Source: Thermothelomyces thermophilus ATCC 42464
Lineage: Eukaryota; Ascomycota; Sordariomycetes; Sordariales; Chaetomiaceae
Reading direction: 5' to 3'
DNA length: 64,000 nucleotides
Assembly: GCF_000226095.1 (NCBI RefSeq)
Contig: NC_016475.1
Coordinates: 1,550,001-1,614,000, forward strand
Below, piece after piece: positions 1-13,312 of the stretch. The notes beneath the pieces are model-generated. The model made no database searches and was not told where the DNA came from. It saw nothing but the letters and a program-made list of their open reading frames with translations. The number at the start of each line of letters is the position of its first letter. The first letter of the stretch is position 1. The position numbers and the translations under genes were made by a program.

Positions 1-115
1 TAGGATCATTTCTTGCCAAGTGTAATCCTGTCCTAATTAGTCTATCATTCTTTGGCTTGATTAGCCTGTTTATGTCGGTGGCCTAGGCGGCATCTGTATA
101 TATATTTCCGTGATA
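1..115 (-). repeat. Partial 3' LTR of chromovirus A
   Basis: It is a near copy of 7126-7240 with C/T and G/A differences. On the minus strand the LTR starts at 115 (TATCACGG, from TGTCACGG), directly after the polypurine tract. The rest lies left of the window. Confidence 0.85.
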
Positions 116-241
116 TGATGCCCTCCCTCCGAGGCTTTTGACCTAAAAGCCCTCTTTAGGTCGTCTTAAATAGCACTAATATCCTTTTCTATATATACCT
201 TGCAATTTTTCCCTTTTTCCGTACTGCTAGTGGCTGACAAG

Positions 242-560
242 ATGGCAGATCGTATCTCTAAGCGCCGATCTTCGAAATCCTAATAGCGCGCCGCACTTGC
301 TTCTTTTATTGACTCCTCTGGTGTAGACGTCATACCGTGTTTGTGGTGTTTCAAGCGGAACTTGGCTTGTCGTATGGCATCAGGCTCTTCTTGCTATAGC
401 GAGTATATACGTTAGGGTTGTTCTTACAATAGTTCCGACGTAGCATCTGCTTATTCGTGGCCTAGTTATTGCCTTGATGTTCGTGGCTAATCTTTCATAA
501 TAATAAAGATTATATCTGAACAAAAACGCGTAAAATAAGAAGAGGCCGATGCTAAAGAGG
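242..560 (+). pseudogene. Antisense Cys-cluster ORF of chromovirus A
   Basis: This ORF runs opposite to gag-pol, between the chromodomain and the 3' LTR. It opens with an ATG at 242 and is interrupted by TAATAG about 14 codons in. The core at about 334-450 reads PCLWC, then a third Cys six residues later, then after eight residues Y-S-E-Y and, after six more, Tyr. With Tyr taken as RIP-changed Cys this is CX2CX6CX8CX2CX6C. Four of the Cys codons in the stretch are intact. The same plan occurs at the same place in elements B, C and D. The function is unknown; the spacing is that of a Zn(II)2Cys6 cluster. Confidence 0.6.
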
Positions 561-879
561 CCCTTTTTGTTCTTTAAACTTAACTTTAGACGGCTATCGG
601 TCGATTAGCTTGTCTTCGTCACTAGAAACATTTCTTAAAGGAGCGGGGTTCCGAGCTGTTTCGTCGAGGCATACAGTCTCTAGAGGAAATAGAGGCGGAA
701 GAACGGAGGGTATAGGATTCCGAGGCACGTATTATTAGTGATATACGGTCCTAGGGTGCTGACGTCCTATTTGACTAGTCCTCTTTAGGCCTGGATTTGT
801 CGGAGGCCGACTTGGCCGTCTTGTCCGAGCTAGTGCCTATAGTTGATCTAGGTTCTAGTGGTAGAACTGTTCTAGTTTT

Positions 880-3800
880 TTAAGGTAGTTTAAATTCTTA
901 ATTAGTTCTTATAAGTTGTCTTCTGGTCCGAAATCGAGCCACTTAACTAGGTACTGTAGTTCCCTATTAATAATACGTAAATCTAGAATTTCTTCGATAT
1001 CCTATTCTTCCTCTTCGTCCTCTGCTTTAATATATATAGTAACCTTAGCATTCTTAGGTACTAGTTTGAGAAGTAAAATATAAAAAACATCTGTCTGTAG
1101 TCATATAGATAATGGTAATAATAGTCGGTAGTTAGATGTCGAAATTTGTTCTTTGATAATAAAGGGTCTGACCTTCTTAAAGTCTAGCTTTATACTTAGT
1201 CATTTGGTTTGTAAGTTTTATATAATTAGGTAGACTTTGTCTCCCCTCTCTAAGCGAGGTCCCTCGAGCCTATGTTTATTATAGTAGTTCTTCATTCTGG
1301 TCTTAACAAACTCGAGTTCCTTTTTAAGCTTCTTATATAGTGTGTACATTTGTTCTGCCTTGACTGCTGCTCTCGGCACTATGACCTCTGGTCCTTGCCT
1401 AAGGTCTGCTTTATATCTGTAGTTCGTGAAGAATAGTATGACTTTGGTTGTTTCTGTTGGTGTTGTATTATAAGCGAGTTATACTGTTAGCAATAGTATA
1501 ACCTAGTCGTTTTGTTAGTAGTTGATGTAAGAGCGGAGGTACTGCTTAATAACTTGGTTTAGTTACTCTGTTTGTCTGTTAGTCTGTAGGTGATATGCCG
1601 TTGATAGCTTGCTATTAACACCTAATCGTTACATTAACGCTTGCTAGAACTTCGATACGAACTTAGTATCTCTGTCGGTAATCTATTCTTACGGCTAAGC
1701 ATATACTAATGTAACTTGCCGATAGATCATGTCTACTAACTGTTCTGCTATCTAGGACTCCTTATAGGGAAAGAAGTATACCTACTTAGTTAGGCGATTT
1801 ACTATAGTAAGAATACTATTATAGGTTACTCCTATAGCTATATCCTTAGATTCTAGCAGCTTTGTAATAAAGTCTATTGTAACTAAACTCTATAGTTTGT
1901 TAGCTATTAGTAGTGGCTAAAGTAGCCTATACGGCTTATATCATGCCGTCTTACTTTGATTACAAATGTCGTAGTTCTATACGACTTCCTTAACTTGTAC
2001 CATTAACTATAGAAAGTCGTAGTGTTTTTTGACTTGTGCGATAGTCTTCGTAACTCCTTTGTATCCTCTAAGTTTCGACTTGTAAAGTTCTCGAATCATC
2101 TATAGCTATTGATCTTTATCATAGATATACGCTTTGCCTCGGTACTAGAGTTTTCCATCTCTTTCTTCTACTCCGTTAGGTACTAGTAGTCCGGGTGCTA
2201 CTTGATACTATACCTCGTTAATCCTTTCTTCTTGAAAGATTACGTAGCATTCTAGGAACGAGTCAAGTAGATCATCTTCTATAGGTGTCTACGTTTCGTA
2301 ATGTAGCGTTCTGTCTATCTGTTCCTTGAATAACGGTAGTATTATTCCTGTTCGTCCTTCTATATGATCCGTTCGTCGACTTAAGATATCCGCTTATATG
2401 TTCTCTTTGCCCTTCTTGTAGCGGATCTCAAAGTTAAATTCTACGAGGAATTCTGCCTATTGTATTTGTTGTCTATTAAGCTCCTTTATCATTGTAAAGT
2501 ATCGTAAATTCTTGTAATCTGTATATACTTATACTGGTTTAATTATACTACTAAGATATAGTTGCTATTCCTTAAAAGCTTTAACAATTGTAAGTAGTTC
2601 CTTGTTATAGATTAGATAATTAAGACGTAGTCTATCGAGCTTCTTTAAAAAGAAGGCTATAGGATATAGCTTTCTTTATCTGTCTCGTTATCCTAATTGT
2701 CCTCTGATAGCATAGTCTAAAGCGTCTATTTCTACCTTAAATGGCTTCTTAGGGTCTGGTAATACTAGTACTAGATCTTCAGTAATGGCATCACGAATCT
2801 ATATAAATACTTGCTTATATTGTTCTTCCTATTGGAATTTAGCATTCTTCTTGGTAAGTTTGTGTAAAGGTCGTACGATCGCTCTAAAGTTCCTAATAAA
2901 TATCCGGTAGAAGTTTGTAAATCCGATAAAGCTTCGTACTTCTATAACTGACATCGGTTGTAGCTAATTCTTGATAGCTTTAATCTTTAAAGGTTCTATC
3001 TAGATTTGTCCTAGGGATATTTTGTATCCTAAAAAGACTATCTTCCTAATATGGAATTCGCTCTTTTCCTTATTAACTAATAGCTTATATGTATATAGCA
3101 TGTCTAGTACTACTTTTATATACTTCTGGTATTTGTCTATTGTCTTGGAGAAGATAAGTATATTGTCGAGATAATATACCGTAAATTTATCAAGAAAGGG
3201 TTAGATAGCTTGATTAATTAGGGCTTAGAACGTTGCTGGCGTGTTTGTAAGTCTAAATGGCATGACGAGGTACTTATGGTGGCCATAGGGTATCCTAAAG
3301 GCCGTTTTCCACTCGTCGCCTTCTTTAATCTATATATGGTTATAGGCTGATGGTAAGTCAAGACGTATGAAATATTAGGCTCCTGCTAACTGATCTCGGA
3401 GCTATGAGATTAGTGGTAACGGGTATTGGTTTTTCACGGTCTGTTCGTTAAGTTACCAATAGTTAACATATAACTATAGCTTTCCGTCTTTCTTAGGCAT
3501 AAATAGGATCAGGTAGCCTGCTAGCGATATCGATAGGTAGATATATCCTCTTCGAAGATTCTCCTCTAAATATTACTTAAGTTCTTCGTTCTATATCTAG
3601 CTCGTATAGTAAATCTTGAAGAACTTTAGTCGTGCTCCTTCCTTAAGCTTGATCTCGTAATCCTATAGGCCGTGTTCTGGTAGTCTTTCTAGATATTTTG
3701 GTTCGAATGCTAGGTGTCCTTCGTATTCCTTTGGTACTTCCCTAGTCTTGTCTTGTCTCTTGGTTTTCTAATAGTATATAAACTTAGTTCCGTCTATAGC

Positions 3801-6748
3801 GATACTAGTAATTTCTCCTATCTTAACCTACTACTCTAATTGCAGTGCTCTACATTCGTCAATGGAGAGAACAGCTATCGGCGGTTTAGCTCGTTCCTCC
3901 TATTGTAATATTGATGTCGTTATGCTACCTCTTCTAGAGTCCGTAGTAGTCTGCCTGCCACTATCTATCTCTTGCGGTAGATCTGTAGGATATGCCTTTC
4001 CTTGAGTATTATCTGCTTACGATCCTTGCGTATTTCCTATCTTGCTAGTTAAATATGACTCTATTTAGGGTTGTAGGTAGCTACTATTCTTCTAGCTAAT
4101 GTCTAGGTTATAGTCTTTATACTATGGTAACTCTAATATTATATCTTTATCGTTACCTATATCTATAATGCTAAATATAACTACTATAGTCTTTCCTACT
4201 ATAGTGATATCAATCGGTTTGGTCTCCCTATATACCTATTACATTAGAAATAGCCCTTTGACTATGCTATACTTCTGCTTTATTCTCTAGGGTATCTATA
4301 GCTAATTTACAAGTGCTGGCGAAATCAGGTTTATCTCTGCTCTACTATCTACTAGTACGAGCATTTCGTGCTGTTTCTATTGTGCTATTATCTATAGTCG
4401 CTTATCTTGCTGCCGTCGTCTAAAGATTACGGCGATTTCCTATGTTTCTGCCGGGAGGTCTCGATATAATAGTCTCTTACACTAGTTCCTCCTATACTAC
4501 GCTACCACTTGCCGCTACACAGGCGTTAATGGTTTCCGGGCCCCTCGAAGGGCCCTGACCCGTTTCCTAGGTCAGTACTAACCTCTTTAGTTGTTTGGCT
4601 AATAGCGGCTTCGTCGATTGTACTTATTTCTATAAGCTATTAAGTGCTTATAGCTTCCTACTATTAGGTCTGTTCTGCTTTCTGTCGTACGTACCATAGC
4701 TTCATCTAAAGCTCCTAAATTCGTAATTTCTTTTCGTCCATGTAATAGAAGTAATCGTTGCTCTAGTACGAGTCTTATATGTCTCGTCTAGTTCTGTAGT
4801 ACCTAGGCTAGGCTCGTCTTAGAACTATCGTAATGCCTTCTAGATCGCGGGCTTTGATCTTCTAGAGCAATTTAGCCGCTTTGTTTCCTACATCGTAGAC
4901 CTATTCCATAGGGCGTAAGCTTCCGTCCTCATTTCCTTGTCGAGTCGGCTAGTGATTGTTTTCGAATTTGTCGTGGAAGTAGTATTAGCATTTGTATACT
5001 ACACACTAGAACTAGGGCACTTGCGTATGTGCCTCGTATCAAGGGTATAGTTGTATAGCGTTGTCTAGGAGGTATTAGAATTCTTTCCTAAATCCTTCCT
5101 ATTGTATATAGACTATAGAAACTCTAGTGCTAACATAGGAGTGTTTCTTCTAGTAGCTTTCCTACGTATGCTCGTCTTTTCCACGGTTCGTACGTATAAA
5201 CTAGTATTCTAGGTTCCGTATATCGTTACTAAGTTGTTAGCCGTTAAGATACTTGGCATAGCTATTAGGCTTATCATATGTTATAAGCTATTCTCCTTTA
5301 ATAGTTTCTACAATATATCGGAGTTCCCTCATTTCGTCCCTCATTCTATTGCTCTAGTAGGCAAGTCGAATCAAGCGTCTATCCCATTTATATAGTTCTA
5401 TATTAAGCCGAAAAACTTCATTACGATACTATTCGATTCGTTCCTAGAGGAATAGAACATTAGGTCTAGGTCTTTCAATTCCTTAGGTATCAGTTATCTA
5501 TAATCTATCCTACCTCTACATAACTATAAAACCCTACTGCCTTAAGGCTAGGAGAATCGAAACTAGCGGTATATATTCTCCTACCATGTCCTATTCGGCA
5601 AGACCTGTCTCCAGGTCTATAGTGACCAGTTCGGAGTACGGTGCTTGTTCGTCTTTACTATTATTGTCATGTCCGAGACTGTCCGTATCACTATCCTTAT
5701 CTTCGTAGCTTGTAGCTGCTACTTCGATAACGTCCTTGGTAGTTTTGTCAATAGCCGTAATTTCCTTTCTAGGGACTATCTTTTACTCTTTCTTTAGGCT
5801 TCGACATTCTTGCTTGTAGTACCCTTTCTTTCTGTAGTTATAGTAGGTAACATTGGACTTGTCTTTGGTTGTCTTTTTCTAGTCCTGCTTCTACGTTACG
5901 TCTATATCTATAGCTCTAGGGTATATCCCGTACGAGGTACTAACGTACGCTTGCTTTTTCTTGTCGTTAGCCTTGACTATAGTTCTGTTTATTTGACTTC
6001 GTTTCTACTGCTCTTGTATATAGAGTCGATTATCAATTCTAATAGCTTATATAATATATTTATCTAAGGTCTTAAGCTAATCGTACTTATATAGCTCGTC
6101 TTTAACCTTTTCCTTTAAGCTATTATAAAATAGTTATATTAATGCCTCGTTATTAAGCTAAGACTTAAGCATGTCCTATCTAAACTATATAGCATAGGAG
6201 GCTACTAACTTAGTCTATCGGAGATTAGTAAGTCTTTCTTATATATAAATCTTCTCGTCTTTATCGCTAAAAACCTTCTAAAGCTCTTCTTCAAAACGGT
6301 CGTAAGATTGGAAGACTGCTTATATAAACACATCTCGGTCGTCTTCGTCTTCCTTAGTAAGATAGTCGTTCTATATAGGCTTGAACTATCTAAGTACCTT
6401 ACCCTCTAGTCTCGTAGCTATATAGAGGACTTTGGCTTTATTATCTAGAAACTTGTCGTCATTAAGCCGGAAGTAGGATTAGAGGTTTGTTAGGAATCCT
6501 ACAAGATCCTCCTTAGTTCCTCTGTATTTGCTAGGTAGTTCGATCTTGATACGGCTCGCTTTGGCGCCCTCGAGTGCCTTGATTTTAGCATAGGCCTCGT
6601 TGACCAACTTCTGCAAGTACTTTTCGCGGTTCTCAAGTTCCTTGATCCGAGCTTAAGCAGTCTTATCTCTCTAGTCTAACTCCTAGATCCGCTACTAGAG
6701 TTAACTAAGCTAAGCAAGCAGCTATTCGGCCGTGACGTTAGTAACCAT
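880..6748 (-). pseudogene. RIP-degraded gag-pol of chromovirus A
   Basis: Gag opens at an ATG at 6748. The CCHC zinc knuckle lies near 5780-5850, with Cys and His positions changed to Tyr. The aspartic protease signature (DSRAE for DSGAE) is at about 4315-4365. The RT box YLDN is near 3150-3190. RNase H and integrase follow, and the C-terminus near 895-1000 reads as a chromodomain (LQYLVKWLDFGPEDN). Stop codons are dense and mostly TAG/TAA in place of Gln or Trp, so no product is expected. Order PR-RT-RH-INT-chromodomain places it among fungal chromoviruses. Confidence 0.88.
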
Positions 6749-6814
6749 ATCGGTGTCAAGGTCGAAGTTACCTCTATTCTAAACTATAATAGAACAAAGG
6801 GAGTGGTAATAACG

Positions 6815-7240
6815 TGTAACGAACCTAACTTAGACTTCTTCTAAAAGGGTTCAGACGAAGGTAGATTGAGTAGGACAAGCAGGCAGGTTGTCTAAAGGAT
6901 TTAGTAAAGCTAAAGGGTTTATAACAATACTAGAGTTATCTCTTATAGTAATTAATAATGCTTGGTATAAGTACTATGATTGTAATTGTTACCACTGGTG
7001 AACTCTTAGAGTCTACTATAACGAGTGACTATCTATATATATATATAATCCTAGGATTACTAGCGGTCGTAGTGATCCTCTGTACTGGCTTACCTGGCTT
7101 ATAACGTGAGCTAGTGATCCTCTGCTAGGATCATTTCTTGCCAAGTGTGATCCTGTCCTGATTAGTCTATCATTCTTCGGCTCGATTGGCCCGTTTGTGT
7201 TAGTAGCCTAGGCGGCATCTGCATGTATATTTCCGTGACA
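6815..7240 (-). repeat. 5' LTR of chromovirus A (426 bp)
   Basis: On the minus strand it begins TGTCACGG and ends GTTCGTTACA (TG...CA ends). The terminal 115 bp is repeated at 1-115. The R/U5-like half (AT-rich TATA-like run, then the conserved end) is shared with the LTRs of B, C and D. The first part (U3) matches C but not B or D. Confidence 0.9.
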
Positions 7241-10200
7241 TAGCTACGAGCTACAAAGACAGGGATAGTGATACGGATAGTCTCGGACATAATGGCGACG
7301 GTGAAGACGAACAAGCACTATACTCTAAACTAGTTACTATAGATCTAGAAACAGGTCTTGCTAAATAGGATATAGCAAGAGAATATATACTATTAATTTC
7401 GATTCTCCTAGCCTTGAGGTAGTAGGGTTTTATAGTTACCTAGAGGTAGGATAGATTATAGATGACTAATACCTAAGGAATTAAAAGACCCGAACCTAAT
7501 GTTCTATTCCTCTAGGAACGAATCGAATAGTACTATAACGAAGTTTTCCGGCTTAATATAGAACTACGTAAATGGGATAAACGCTTGATTTGACTTACCT
7601 AGTAGAGCAATAGAATGAGGGATGAGATAAGGGAACTCTAATGTATCGTAGAAACTATTAAAGGGGAATAGCCTATAGTATATAATAGGCCTAATAGCTA
7701 TACCAAATATTTTGATGATTAGTAACTTAGCTACGACATATAAAACCCTAAGTACCAGTTTATATATATAAACCATAGAAAAGACAAATATATATAGGAA
7801 AACTACTAGAAGAAATACTCCTACCTTAGCATTAGAGTACCTATAGTATACATATAGTAGGAAGGATTTAGAAAAGAATTCTAATACCTTCTAGGCAACG
7901 CTATATAACTATACCTATAATACGAGGCACATATATAAGTGCCCTAGTTCTAGTATATATTATATAAATGCTAATACCACTTTCGTAACAAATTCGAAAA
8001 TAATCACTGGCCGACCTGACAAGGAAACGAGGACAGAAGCCCCTACCCTATAGAATAGGTCTATAATATGGGAAATAGAGCGGCCGAATTACTCTAGAAG
8101 ATCGAAGCCTACGATCTAGAAGGCATTATAGTAGTACCAAAATGAGCCTAGCCTAGGTACTACGGAACAGGACAAGATATATAGGACTTGTGCTAGAGTA
8201 ACGACTGCCTCTACCACGTAGACGAAAAGAAATCGCGGATCTAGGAGCTTCAGATGAAGCTATAGTATGTACGACGAAAAGCAGAATAGACCTAATGGTA
8301 AGAAGCTATAAACACTTAATAGCTTATAGAAATAAGCACGATCGATAAAGCCATTATTAGCCGAACAACTAAAGAGGTTAGTACTGACCTAGGAAACGGG
8401 TCAGGGCCCTCTAAGGGGCCCGAAAACTATTAATGCCTGTATAGCGGCGAGTAGTAGTGTAATATAGGAGGAACTAGCGTAAGAGACCACTATATCGAGA
8501 CCTCCCGGTAGAAACATAGGAAATCGCTATAATCTTTAGGCGACGGCGGTAAGACAAGCGACTATAGATAATAGCATAATAGAGATAGCACGAAATGCTT
8601 GTACTAGTAGATAGTGGAGTAGAGATAAACCTGATTTCGCCGACGCTTGTAAATTAGCTATAGATACCCTAGAGAATAAAGTAGAAGCATGGTATAGTTA
8701 AAGGGCCATTTCTAATATAATAGGTATATAGGGAGACTAAACTAATCGATATTACTATAGTAAGGAAGACTATAGTAATTATATTTAGTATTATGGATAT
8801 AGGCAACAATAAAGATATAATATTAAGGTTACTATAGTATAAAGATTATAACCCGGACATTAGCTAGAAGAATAGTAGCTACCTATAACCCCGAACAGAG
8901 TTATATTTAACTAGCAAGATAGGGAGTATATAAAGATCGCAAGCAGACAATGCTTAGGGGAAGGCATATCCTATAGATCTACCACAAGAGACAAATAGTA
9001 GCAGACAGACTATTACAGACTCTAGAAAAAGCAATATAATAATACTAACATTACGATAGGAGGAACGAGCTAAACCGCCAATAGCTGTTCTTTCCGTTGA
9101 TAAATATAGAGCATTATAACTAGAGTAGTAGGTTAAGATAGGAGAAATCGCTAACATCGCCATAGATAGAACTAAGTTTACATACTATTAGAAAACCGAG
9201 AAACGAGACGAGACTAGGAAAGTACTAAAGGAATACAAAGGATACCTAACATTCAAACCGAAGTATCTAGAAGGATTACTAGAGCACGGCCTATAGGATT
9301 ATAAGATTAAGCTTAAGGAAGGAGTACGACTAAAGTTCTTTAAGATTTATTATACGAGCTAGATATAGAACGAAGAACTTAAGCGATATTTAGAGGAGAA
9401 CCTTCGAAGAGAATATATCCGCCTGTCGATATTGCTAGTAGGCTATCTGATCCTATTTATGCCTAAGAAAGATAGAAAGCTACGGTTATATATTAACTAT
9501 TGGTAACTTAACGAACAGACCGTGAAAAACCAATACCTGTTACTGCTGATCTTACGGCTCCGAGATTAGTTAGTAGAAGCCTAATATTTTACGTGTCTTG
9601 ACTTGCCATCGGCCTATAATTATATATAGATCAAAGAAGGCAACGAGTGGAAAATGGCCTTTAGGATACCCTATGGCTACTACGAGTACCTTGTTATGCC
9701 ATTTAGACTTATAAACGCGCTAGCAACATTCTAAGCCCTAATTGATCAAGCTATCTAACCCTTTCTTAATAAATTTACAGTATATTATCTTGACAATATA
9801 CTTATCTTCTCCAAAACGATAGATAAATACTAGAAGTATATAAGAGTAGTGCTAGATACGTTATATATATATAAGCTATTAGTTAATAAGAAAAAGAGTA
9901 AATTCTATATTAGGAAGATAGTATTTTTAAGATACGAAATATCCCTAGGATAAATCTAGATAGAACCTTTAAAGGTCAAAGCTATCAAGGATTGGCTACG
10001 ACTAACGTTAGTTATAGAAGTACAAAGTTTCATTAGGTTTATAAACTTTTACTAGATGTTTATTAGGAACTTTGGAGCGATTGTAAGACCTTTATACGAA
10101 CTTACTAAGAAGAACGCTAAATTCCAATGGAAAGAGTAATACGAGTAAGCATTTACATAGATCCGTGACACCATTACTAAAGATCTAGTACTAGTATTAC

Positions 10201-12110
10201 CAGACCCTAAGAAGCCATTTAAGATAGAAATAGACGCTTTAGATTATGCTATCAAAGGACAATTATTATAACGAGACAAACAAGGGAAGCTATATCCTAT
10301 AGCCTTCTTTTTAAAGAAGCTCGATAGACTATATCTTAATTATCTGATCTATAATAAGGAACTACTTACGATTATCAAAGCTTTTAAAGAATAGCGACTA
10401 TACCTTAGTAGTACGATTAAACTAGTATAAGTATATATGGATTATAAGAATTTATAATACTTTACAATAATAAGGGAACTTAATAGATAACAAATATAAT
10501 AGGTAGAATTCCTTATAGAATTCAATTTTGAGATCTACTATAAGAAGGGCAAAGAGAACATATAAGCAGACGCCTTAAGCTAACGAACAGATTATACAGA
10601 AGAACGAACGGAAACAATGCTACCATTATTTAAGGAACGAATAGATAGAACGCTATATCACGAAACATAGATACCTATAGAAGATAATCTACTCGACTTG
10701 TTCCTAGAATGTTACACAATCTTTCGAGAAGAAAGAATCAACGAGGCATGGTATTAAGTAACACCTAGACTAGTGGTACCTGACGGAGTAGAAGAAAAAG
10801 ATAGGAAACTCTAGTACTAAGGCAAAGTATATATCTACGATAAAGATCAATAGCTATAAATGATTTAAGAACTCTATAAGTCGAAACTCAGAGGATATAA
10901 AGGAGTTATGAAGACTATCGTATAAGTCAAGAAATACTATGACTTTCTATAGCTAACGATACAAGTCAAGGAAGTCGTATAGAGCTACGACATCTATAAT
11001 TGAAGCAAAACGGTATAACATAAGCTATATAGGCTACTTTAGCTACTACTAACAGCTAACAAACTATAGAGTTTAGTGACGATAGACTTTATTACGAAAC
11101 TACTAGAATCTAAGGACATAGCTACAAGGGTAACCTACGATAGTATTCTTACTATAGTAGACCGCCTGACTAAATAGGCATACTTCTTTCCCTACAAGGA
11201 GTCCTAGATAGTAGAATAGTTAGTAGATATAATCTATCGGCAAGTTATATTAATGTACGCTTAGCCATAGGAATAGATTACTAATAGAGATACCAAGTTC
11301 ATATCGAAGTTCTAGCAAGCGTTAATATAACGATTAGGCGTTAATAGCAAGCTATTAACGGTATATTACCTATAGACTGATAGACAAACGGAACGATTAA
11401 ACCAAGTTATCAAACAGTACCTCCGTTCTTACGTTAACTACTAGCAGGACAACTAGGTTATACTATTACTAATAGTATAACTCACTTACAATATAACGCT
11501 AACAGAAACGACCAAAGTTATACTATTCTTTGCGAACTACGGATATAAAGCAGACCTTAGGCAAGGGCTAGAGGTTACGGTGCTAAGAGCAGTAGTCAAA
11601 GCAAAACAAATGTACGTACTATATAAGAAGCTTAAAAAGGAACTTGAGTTTGTCAGAACTAGAATAAAGAACTACTATGACAAATATAGGCTCGAGGGAC
11701 CTTGCCTAGAGAAGGGAGACAAAGTCTACCTAGTTATACAAAACTTATAAACCAAACGACCAAGCACGAAGCTAGACTTTAAGAAGATCAGACCCTTTAT
11801 TATCAAAGAACAAATCTTAATATCTAACTACCGACTATTATTACTATTATCTATATAACTATAGACAGATGTTTTTTATATTTCACTTCTCGAACTAGTA
11901 CTAAAGAACGCTAAGGTTATTACGTATATTAAAGCAGAGGACGAAGAGGAAGAATAGGACATTAAAGAAATCCTAGATTTATATATTATTAACGGAGAAC
12001 TATAATATCTAGTTAAATAGCTTGATTTTGGATTAGAAGATAACTTATAGGAACTAGTTAAGAACCTAAGCTACCCCGAGAAACTAGAGTAGTTCTACCG
12101 GTAAAATCCT
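7241..12110 (+). pseudogene. RIP-degraded pol of chromovirus B
   Basis: Pol-only remnant. The protease active-site triplet DSG is intact (DSGVE). The RT box reads YLDN and the RNase H and integrase blocks are recognisable. The C-terminus is a chromodomain-like block with its Trp codons turned to TAG/TAA. It closely resembles the pol of A, C and D, but every long frame is stopped. Confidence 0.85.
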
Positions 12111-12393
12111 AACTAGCTATAAGAACTAGCTCTAAAGCCTATTCCCTAATAGAAAAAGAGGGGAACCTACTAGAATTAGGACTAGGATCTAACCTAATTA
12201 ACTCCTAATCGAGCACGTTAAAAGTACCTAACGCCTAAGCCTAACCCGTAAGGGTCTACGTCTCTGATATTAGCAAAGGAGTATCCGGTTCTTCCTCTTC
12301 CTCTAGACGAGCTACGCCATAACAAAAAACCTTGGTACTATAATCGCGCAGGGATTGCTACAAACGACGTAATTAACTTAAACGGCTTAGTGT

Positions 12394-12735
12394 CTAAGTA
12401 AGAAGCGCCTTGGTCTTAGCAATCTCTTTCGAAACCTTCTCCTGCTCTAACAAATTCAAAAGGACTAAGACGGTTAGTAACCTAGGACTATAAAGGAAAA
12501 TAACAAGGAACATATAGGCATCTATAACGTTTAGACCATTACACTTCTTGCCTATATAAATATAGTTCTGACACTTATTTAAACCCTCTATCATTATATA
12601 ACGCTTTCGTGGCTTTATATTCTAACAACGCTTACAAGGTATAGTAACCTTATAACCCTCTTACTTAATCTTGATCGTAATAGCATGTTGTTCGTGCTTA
12701 AGATCGCGACAGTTCCTAGGAATACGATTAGCCAT
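12394..12735 (-). pseudogene. Antisense Cys-cluster ORF of chromovirus B
   Basis: Minus-strand ORF between pol and the 3' LTR, opening with an ATG at 12735 (MANRIPRNC...). A TAA interrupts it, after which an intact stretch continues to 12394. The cluster reads PCKRC, eight residues, Tyr, eight residues, C-Q-N-Y, six residues, C-N-G. With Tyr as RIP-changed Cys this is CX2CX8CX8CX2CX6C, followed by a Leu-rich, charged, helix-like tail. It is the best preserved of the four copies (four of six Cys intact). No coding function is expected now. Confidence 0.6.
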
Positions 12736-12855
12736 AACGAAGGGAAGCTAGCGGAAGAAAGACGTTACCTATAGGGAAAGAAAAGGGGGTATTAATAGTA
12801 TTTAAAACAAGTCATAAGAAGCTTTCGGGTCGAAAGCCCTAAAGAGGGGGCATCG

Positions 12856-13312
12856 TGTTACAAGCCAACCATATACCACGACCTGGTAGGGCATAGGGGG
12901 CTAAATAAGCCACCAATCAAGAAGGGCACAAAGCGAGGCTGACATAGGATCGCTAGGGAGCGCGGGCTACTACGGGCGAACGATTGCCAAAAGGGAAAGA
13001 TAACGAAGGATAGCTAGCTACTAAAGGCGATCTAAGGATAGGATAGAAGGGGACTATAAGCAATCGGCAGAAGTATATATATATATAAATAGCTACTCGT
13101 TATAATAGACTCTAAGAGTTCACTAGTGATAGCAACCTAACCTATAATCACAGTACTTATACCAAGTATTACTGACGACTGTAGGAGACAACTCTAGTGT
13201 TGTTGTAAACCCTTTAGCTTCACCGAATCCCTTAGACGACCTGTACGCTTGTCTTGCTTAATTTACCTTCGTCTGAACCCTTTTAGAAGAAGTCTGAGTT
13301 AGGTTCGTTATA
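12856..13312 (+). repeat. 3' LTR of chromovirus B (457 bp)
   Basis: It starts TGTTACA right after the polypurine tract AAAGAGGGGGCATCG and ends GTTCGTTATA. Its first part resembles the LTR of D (TGTTACA-type U3) and not that of A or C. Its last roughly 240 bp is shared with all four elements, including a TATATATA run near 13075. Confidence 0.88.

Larger units (their letters stand above)
1..7240 (-). mobile_element. Gypsy chromovirus A, RIP-mutated, nearly complete (3' LTR cut by window edge)
   Basis: This is a Ty3/Gypsy LTR retrotransposon read on the minus strand: 5' LTR 6815-7240, gag-pol below it, and the first 115 bp of the 3' LTR at 1-115. Bases 1-115 repeat 7126-7240. A G-rich polypurine tract (minus strand) lies just inside the 3' LTR at about 116-135. 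Gag, zinc knuckle, DSGAE-type protease, RT, RNase H, integrase and chromodomain are recognisable in order but are broken by many TAG/TAA codons where CAG/CAA is expected. The RT box reads YLDN, a RIP change from YLDD. The element abuts pol sequence of element B at 7240/7241, so it probably inserted into B. The target duplication cannot be tested because the left flank is outside the window. Confidence 0.9.
7241..13312 (+). mobile_element. Gypsy chromovirus B, RIP-mutated, 5'-truncated in the window
   Basis: This plus-strand chromovirus starts abruptly at 7241, at a point equivalent to about 41464 of element C, just after the gag zinc knuckle. It continues through protease (VDSGVE near 8605-8650), RT (YLDN near 9790), RNase H, integrase and chromodomain (about 11950-12090), a polypurine tract (12841-12855) and the 3' LTR (12856-13312). 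Its 5' part is expected left of the window, on the far side of element A. Its right LTR abuts a Tc1/mariner relic, suggesting B itself sits inside that transposon. Confidence 0.88.

Noticed and set aside
5810-6067. 85-codon plus ORF inside element A
   Set aside because: Antisense to the gag/zinc-knuckle region; its hydrophobic look follows from RIP-rich AT composition.
1-13312. CRISPR-like or satellite arrays in AT-rich blocks
   Set aside because: The repeats are LTRs and homologous pol regions of retroelements; no regular short repeat/spacer structure.
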